Positions 59,741-64,000 of a stretch of 64,000 nucleotides of DNA are shown here, piece by piece. Numbering within the stretch: the stretch's first letter is position 1; every line of letters begins with the position of its first letter. A program made the position numbers and the translations under genes. The DNA comes from 0-14-0-80-60-11 sp049322355 (GTDB taxonomy: Bacteria > Desulfobacterota > Desulfobaccia > Desulfobaccales > 0-14-0-80-60-11): assembly GCA_049322355.1 (NCBI GenBank), contig JBMORG010000020.1:62001-126000 (forward strand), in the 5' to 3' direction. Under the pieces are notes generated by a model. The model saw only the letters and a list, made by a program, of their open reading frames with translations. It was not told the DNA's origin and ran no database searches.

Positions 59741-60919
59741 CTAAGTTGCTTTCCGGTTGGCAAGAATTTCTTTATAAATCTCTTCCAGTTTATATGCTAC
59801 TTTATCCCAGCGGTATTGTTCTTCCACCATTTTAATCCCGTTTTGGCCCATTCTTCTCCCCAATTCAGGATTACCCAATAACTCTAACATGGCTTGGGCC
59901 GTTTCCTTTACGTCACAGGGAACCACCTTTCCTGCATTATATTGCTTCAGCTCCTGATAAATATTAACTTTGTCAGAAATGATCACCGGCAAGCCGCAAG
60001 CCATAGCCTCAATTACTGCGACTCCGAAGTTTTCGGAATAAGACGGCAAGACAAAAAATTCTGCATCCCGCAATACGGCTAATTTCTCCTGGCCCAACAG
60101 CATTCCAGTCAGGGTGGCCCGGCCCGACACCCCTTCTGCCCGCAGCCAGCTTTCGATCTTTTCTCCCCAGCCATCATTGTCCGGTCCGGTTAACACCAAA
60201 TGGACATCATCCCGCTTCCGGGCCACTATGCCGAAGGATCGGATCAAAATATCCAGCCCCTTTTTAAAATTTAATCTGCCGAAAAATAAGATGATCTTTT
60301 TATCCCCGATTTCCGGATGGTTGCGCCTGAAAGTTCCAAGTTCAGGGAGAGCCTTATATTCCTGGAGGTCCAGCCCCAAAGGCACTATCACCCCTGGAGT
60401 GCCGAAGGTCACCGGAGCCGCCAGGTCTCTTTCCTCGGCCGTAGTAAAATGCAGGGCCGCGGCCTTGCGGATATTGCGATTTTCAAACAGCAACTCCATA
60501 ACCGTCTTGCGAAGCCGATGCCGCCGATAGATAAAGGGGTCCAGGGTACCATGGGGGCGGATCAGGTAAGGCACCTCGAATTTTCGGCATAAAAATCCGG
60601 TCACCAGGCTATGGAAAAAATATAGAGAGTGAATATGGACGATGTCAGATTGGGGAATTTTTTTCCCCAAGGCCCGGGCCAAAGGCCAGGAGGTCATCCA
60701 AAATCTGGGAGGTTGAATAGGAAAGTATCTTACCTCCACCCCTTGCTGAAAAACGGCGCGATCAGTGGGGACAGCCAGTTCACCGGGGCCGTCCACGTTC
60801 GTAGTGTAGATGCTCACCGTGTGCCCCAGGGTTGCCAACGCCCGGGCCATTTCCGGACAAGCCTTGGAGGGCCCCCCATAGCGGGGCGCCAGGCTGGCAA
60901 TCACATGAAGAATCTTCAT
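59741..60919 (-). CDS. GT4 family glycosyltransferase
   Basis: A 392-residue GT-B enzyme. N-terminal Y-G-G-P-S-K-A and middle I-R-P-H-G-T-L-D-P are typical of GT4 members that act on polysaccharide repeat units; F-F-G-R-L-N-F-K-K-G and S-E-N-F-G-V-A-V-I-E-A-M-A-C-G-L-P-V hold the donor-binding residues. It starts 28 bases after the flippase stop and is part of the same operon. Sugar unknown. Confidence 0.88.
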   Translation of the reverse strand: MKILHVIASLAPRYGGPSKACPEMARALATLGHTVSIYTTNVDGPGELAVPTDRAVFQQGVEVRYFPIQPPRFWMTSWPLARALGKKIPQSDIVHIHSLYFFHSLVTGFLCRKFEVPYLIRPHGTLDPFIYRRHRLRKTVMELLFENRNIRKAAALHFTTAEERDLAAPVTFGTPGVIVPLGLDLQEYKALPELGTFRRNHPEIGDKKIILFFGRLNFKKGLDILIRSFGIVARKRDDVHLVLTGPDNDGWGEKIESWLRAEGVSGRATLTGMLLGQEKLAVLRDAEFFVLPSYSENFGVAVIEAMACGLPVIISDKVNIYQELKQYNAGKVVPCDVKETAQAMLELLGNPELGRRMGQNGIKMVEEQYRWDKVAYKLEEIYKEILANRKAT

Positions 60920-60947
60920 AACTGCATCGGATCCTACGCCACCTTTC

Positions 60948-62417
60948 TCATAAATGAACCAACCTTTTGAGTTGTTTCCATGGATCCAGGCCCAATATAT
61001 GGCTGGGGACTGCCCGCAGCCACCACCCCAAGAGCATGATAAAAACCAGGGGAGCCAGCCAGGGGATCGTTGCCAGGATGAGCAGGCTCCCGATATAAGG
61101 AGTCATTTCAGTGGCGAAAAACTTAAAAGAAAAGCAAGATTGATAATCCCGCAGCAGGTAAGGAACAAACCAGAAAGGCAGAACCAAATCGCCCCCAATC
61201 ATGCCCAGAACAATCCCCGGCAGTCCCAGGCGCTGCCCCCCCAGGTAAGCCAGAACAATGGAGAGGATAGAGGAGACGAACATCACCTTGGCCAGGGTAT
61301 GGTGGCGGTTGGTGGCCAACAGGGGATGGCTGCAGGTCAACCAAAAGATAAATTGCCCCATGTAAATCAGAAACAGGTCCATCACCGACTGCTGGAAAGG
61401 CACGGTGTTCCTTAGCCAGAAATGATAGATGAAGCCGCCGTAGAAGTGGAAAATGGTGATAAAAAAGATCGAAGCCAACAGGGTTGAGCGTAAGATAAGC
61501 CGGAAAAGCATCAAAAATTTTTCAACATCATCCTGGACGTCCAACCGGGTCATCTCCGGCCAAGCCGCAAACGAGACTTGCTCAAATAGGGATCGTATCA
61601 AATTAATTATGGTGCGCATGGTGGAAAAAAGAACTACCTGTATGGACCCAAGGACCATGCCGACACTAAGTATCATCCCTTGAAGAGAAAAAACCTGGCT
61701 TACCTGAACCAGGAAAAAATGGAGACTGGGTTTAATGAAACTTATCCCGAAGGTAAAATCCGCCTCTTTCAGTGATAATAATTTAAAGTCAGGGAATTTC
61801 CGGTTAAGGTCCCAGAGAGCGAAGCCGGCGGTAAGCCCATAAGGAATGATCTGGATTGCGGCGATGGGAATCATGCCCCAGCCCAGCCCCAAACCGCCGG
61901 CCACCAGACCCAGGCTCAGCAATTGCATAAGGTTTGCCAGCATTACCCCCCGGGGCAGCATTTGCACGGCTTGGTAAACCCTGACTATAATGCCGATGGG
62001 CAAGGAGATGACGAACTGAAAAGCCAATATGGCCAGGACCACCATAACCTTCCGATGGCTGGTCACAGTGATGTGGAGAAGCGAGGCCGGGTTGAATAAC
62101 CAGGTTAAAGCCAGAAAAATGCCCAAAACTATAATGGGGATTACGAGAAACAATGCCAGGCCGGTATGCAGGACCTTACGAAAAAGAGCAATATCCTGGT
62201 GAGTGTAAGCCTGGGTCATACGATTGACAATATATAGCCCCCCTCCCAGATCCGTTAATGACAGATAGGCAACCATGGAAGAAAGGAGAAGCCATTCGCC
62301 ATAAATATCCGCTCCCCAAGCCAGCAAGAATAGAGGCACCAATAAGACGCGCTGGATCAGATTGATGACCAGCCCTAAAAAATTGGCCCCGATTCCTTGG
62401 CATATCCTCTTCAGCAT
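60948..62417 (-). CDS. Oligosaccharide flippase (Wzx-like)
   Basis: A 489-residue protein with about 12-14 predicted membrane helices. The start A-N-F-L-G-L-V-I-N-L-I-Q-R and the Y-G-E-W-L-L-L-S segment are characteristic of MOP-superfamily flippases for undecaprenyl-linked units. It is the second such protein in the window; the first (34273) serves the other glycan cluster, so two different glycans are probably exported. Codon use is somewhat less GC-rich than upstream of 57 kb. Confidence 0.86.
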   Translation of the reverse strand: MLKRICQGIGANFLGLVINLIQRVLLVPLFLLAWGADIYGEWLLLSSMVAYLSLTDLGGGLYIVNRMTQAYTHQDIALFRKVLHTGLALFLVIPIIVLGIFLALTWLFNPASLLHITVTSHRKVMVVLAILAFQFVISLPIGIIVRVYQAVQMLPRGVMLANLMQLLSLGLVAGGLGLGWGMIPIAAIQIIPYGLTAGFALWDLNRKFPDFKLLSLKEADFTFGISFIKPSLHFFLVQVSQVFSLQGMILSVGMVLGSIQVVLFSTMRTIINLIRSLFEQVSFAAWPEMTRLDVQDDVEKFLMLFRLILRSTLLASIFFITIFHFYGGFIYHFWLRNTVPFQQSVMDLFLIYMGQFIFWLTCSHPLLATNRHHTLAKVMFVSSILSIVLAYLGGQRLGLPGIVLGMIGGDLVLPFWFVPYLLRDYQSCFSFKFFATEMTPYIGSLLILATIPWLAPLVFIMLLGWWLRAVPSHILGLDPWKQLKRLVHL

Positions 62418-62473
62418 GGCATTTTTCTCGGAGGCGATAATGAGGGCATTTATCTATATTTTTTGACGATCAC

Positions 62474-63697
62474 TCACTGAGAAGAACTAATGATTTGGAA
62501 TTCCGCCAATTTTTGAATAATTAATTTTATTTTTTCATCCCTGTCGGTTACGGGAATCACGTGGTTCTCCAAAATATACCTTGCCACCAATAGACCCACC
62601 AAATGTTCACCTCTGATGCTCCAATGACCATCATATCGCCAGTATAAATCCTCACCGGGGGAGAGGTGCTTACGCGGCTTCTGGTTTGCATATCCTTTAA
62701 GCAACGGCAGAAGATCAATATACCCGATCCCTTCTTTTTTGAGAAAGCTTGTTAATTTTTTATTGGGTCTTTCCGGATCTAACTTTGAATTATCCCAATC
62801 AAACAGATATGGATAAACTTGCTCTCGGGTGGGGATTATGACTATTAACAGTTTTGCATCATTATTAATTGCAAGTGAATTAATAAGATTGATATTATTT
62901 AGATGATCTTTCCAAATATTTTCTATCCATGGGTAATCTAAAAATGAAATAAAAATGTCCTGATTATAAGATTGATCTATAATGTTATTTCTAAGTGTGC
63001 TGATAAACAATCTGCCAATAATTGAATTACGTTTAATAAAGTTTTTGATTTTAATGAAAAATCCGGAAGAGAGTAAACCATATTTTTCCTCTAAATTAAT
63101 TCTTGAGACAGTTTCTCCCGTCTTAACATTCGACAATTGTTTCTGATGGACTACATAACCATCAATTACGGTTAGGTTGGGGAATAGGTAATCGTCCCCT
63201 AAGTCATTTAAGCAATACCCAAGAATGATGAGACGAGGCGGTGTCTTTATAGTCTCAATAATTTCTTTTGCTTTCAAATATTCCTGTTTGGTGCCATACG
63301 AGTCGACCCCGCATTTTAAAACGCGATATCCCAATAATTTTTCCACCTGGGAACCCCATTTGTCTGCAAAGGGGGCATGCCCATGAGCAAAACTATCACC
63401 CAGTAAAAGGATATAGTCTTTCTCCCCTTTATAGGGTTCATCGAAACAACCTAATGTATTGGACCAGACAGGAAAATAAACCTCTTCATCAACATTTGAT
63501 TGGAACTGTTTTACGTTCGGCCTGATATCATATCCTTTATTGTTATCAGCTATATAATAATGACGAAACTCTTCGTTCTTTGAGATAATAATATTATAAT
63601 GAGTAAACCTCAATATTATTTCTAATAATAAAAAAACAAGTAAGATGCTGCTTAATATTAATATTATATTTAGAAATAAATTGCGATTTATATTCAT
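62474..63697 (-). CDS. Membrane-anchored SGNH-type hydrolase/acyltransferase, AT-rich
   Basis: A 407-residue protein with one N-terminal membrane helix (8-30) and an SGNH domain: L-L-L-G-D-S-F-A-H-G, C-G-V-D-S-Y-G-T, G-Y-C-L-N-D-L-G-D and R-Y-D-G-H-W-S-I-R-G with the Asp and His. The D-G-H-W-S form resembles AlgJ/AlgX-type acetyltransferases acting in the periplasm, so O-acetylation of the polysaccharide is a fair guess. The gene is far more AT-rich than most of the window (many AAA, ATT, AAT codons), as is common for recently acquired surface-glycan genes. Confidence 0.8.
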   Translation of the reverse strand: MNINRNLFLNIILILSSILLVFLLLEIILRFTHYNIIISKNEEFRHYYIADNNKGYDIRPNVKQFQSNVDEEVYFPVWSNTLGCFDEPYKGEKDYILLLGDSFAHGHAPFADKWGSQVEKLLGYRVLKCGVDSYGTKQEYLKAKEIIETIKTPPRLIILGYCLNDLGDDYLFPNLTVIDGYVVHQKQLSNVKTGETVSRINLEEKYGLLSSGFFIKIKNFIKRNSIIGRLFISTLRNNIIDQSYNQDIFISFLDYPWIENIWKDHLNNINLINSLAINNDAKLLIVIIPTREQVYPYLFDWDNSKLDPERPNKKLTSFLKKEGIGYIDLLPLLKGYANQKPRKHLSPGEDLYWRYDGHWSIRGEHLVGLLVARYILENHVIPVTDRDEKIKLIIQKLAEFQIISSSQ

Positions 63698-63741
63698 TTT
63701 TTATTGTGTTATAAATTAGTCAACACATTAGATCGACTCGC

Positions 63742-64000
63742 TCATTTTCTACCAATACCTATTAAGCTACCAGCATGCTCAAAACAAAAACTTTTAGGCA
63801 AAATAGCCTGGGGGATCAATTGAAAACCGTAATAAAACAGCTTTATCCCGATATCAAAGGCCAGATTATTTTTCTCCATCAATAAATAATAAAACAAATT
63901 GTGAGGTAAAATTTTTATTTCTCTGGCACCGATCATTCTAAATTCTCTCTCCATAAGGTTCCGATTATAATCTATTTCGGGTATATTATATCCTCCCAGG
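63742..64000 (-). CDS. Partial CDS, probable SAM methyltransferase C-terminus
   Basis: The frame is open to the right edge of the window, so the 5' end is missing; about 85 residues are visible. The segment E-I-D-Y-N-R-N-L-M-E-R-E-F-R and the final H-A-G-S-L-I-G-I-G-R-K resemble the C-terminal part of class I methyltransferases. The ATG at 63954 is internal, not the start. AT-rich like the neighbouring SGNH gene, and 44 bases upstream of it on the same strand. The family call rests on little sequence. Confidence 0.5.
   Translation of the reverse strand, partial: LGGYNIPEIDYNRNLMEREFRMIGAREIKILPHNLFYYLLMEKNNLAFDIGIKLFYYGFQLIPQAILPKSFCFEHAGSLIGIGRK

Overview
The window is about 58% GC and carries a complete-looking Gram-negative envelope gene set: MsbA, LpxK, LpxA, three heptosyltransferases, GmhB, an HtrA protease and a TolC-type channel. 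Together with a YedF-type selenium/sulfur protein, a VPxPAS-CTERM protein, B12-binding radical SAM enzymes and many CCCCCTTT...AAAGGGGG palindromes, this points to a Desulfobacterota (former Deltaproteobacteria; Desulfobacca/Syntrophobacter-like) chromosome. That placement is an inference from gene content. No rRNA, tRNA, CRISPR array, insertion sequence or phage gene was seen.

Layout. 0-6 kb: a small EamA/SMR transporter; a minus-strand unit of lytic transglycosylase, MtaD-type deaminase and a small unknown protein; then a MauE/DoxX membrane protein, rhodanese lipoprotein and YedF. 6-18.5 kb: lipid A and LPS inner-core assembly (msbA, lpxK, waaF, gmhB; then waaC, Trm112, a WaaE-like transferase, lpxA, a WaaQ-like transferase, a WaaG-like transferase), interrupted by a secreted alkaline phosphatase with a sorting tail and an unusual AT-rich leader. 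18.7-31 kb: mixed metabolism and signalling (two dehydrogenase/unknown genes, an HtrA protease without PDZ domain, an MBL hydrolase, a frameshifted secreted protein, NAD synthetase, a 1302-residue CheB-CheR-PAS-histidine kinase). 29-34 kb: a carbamoyltransferase with a 49-residue DUF5989 protein, an SxtJ-like protein and an SGNH hydrolase. 34-43.7 kb: a glycan cluster (flippase, several glycosyltransferases, SPASM radical SAM protein, dehydrogenase, deacetylase-like protein). 44-56 kb: a large membrane protein, then an eight-gene plus-strand operon. 56-64 kb: a minus-strand exopolysaccharide/O-antigen operon running off the right edge.

The most interesting region is 45853-55981. A serine-palmitoyltransferase-like alpha-oxoamine synthase is followed, with short gaps or overlaps, by a MacB-type permease, its ATPase, a TolC-family channel, a membrane-fusion protein, a GNAT-fold acyltransferase-like protein, a polytopic membrane protein and a B12-binding radical SAM enzyme. 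I read this as a candidate locus that makes and exports a sphingolipid-like or other long-chain amino-ketone product. The chemistry is inferred, not shown.

All calls were made by reading the sequence. No database search, structure prediction or codon-usage calculation was run.
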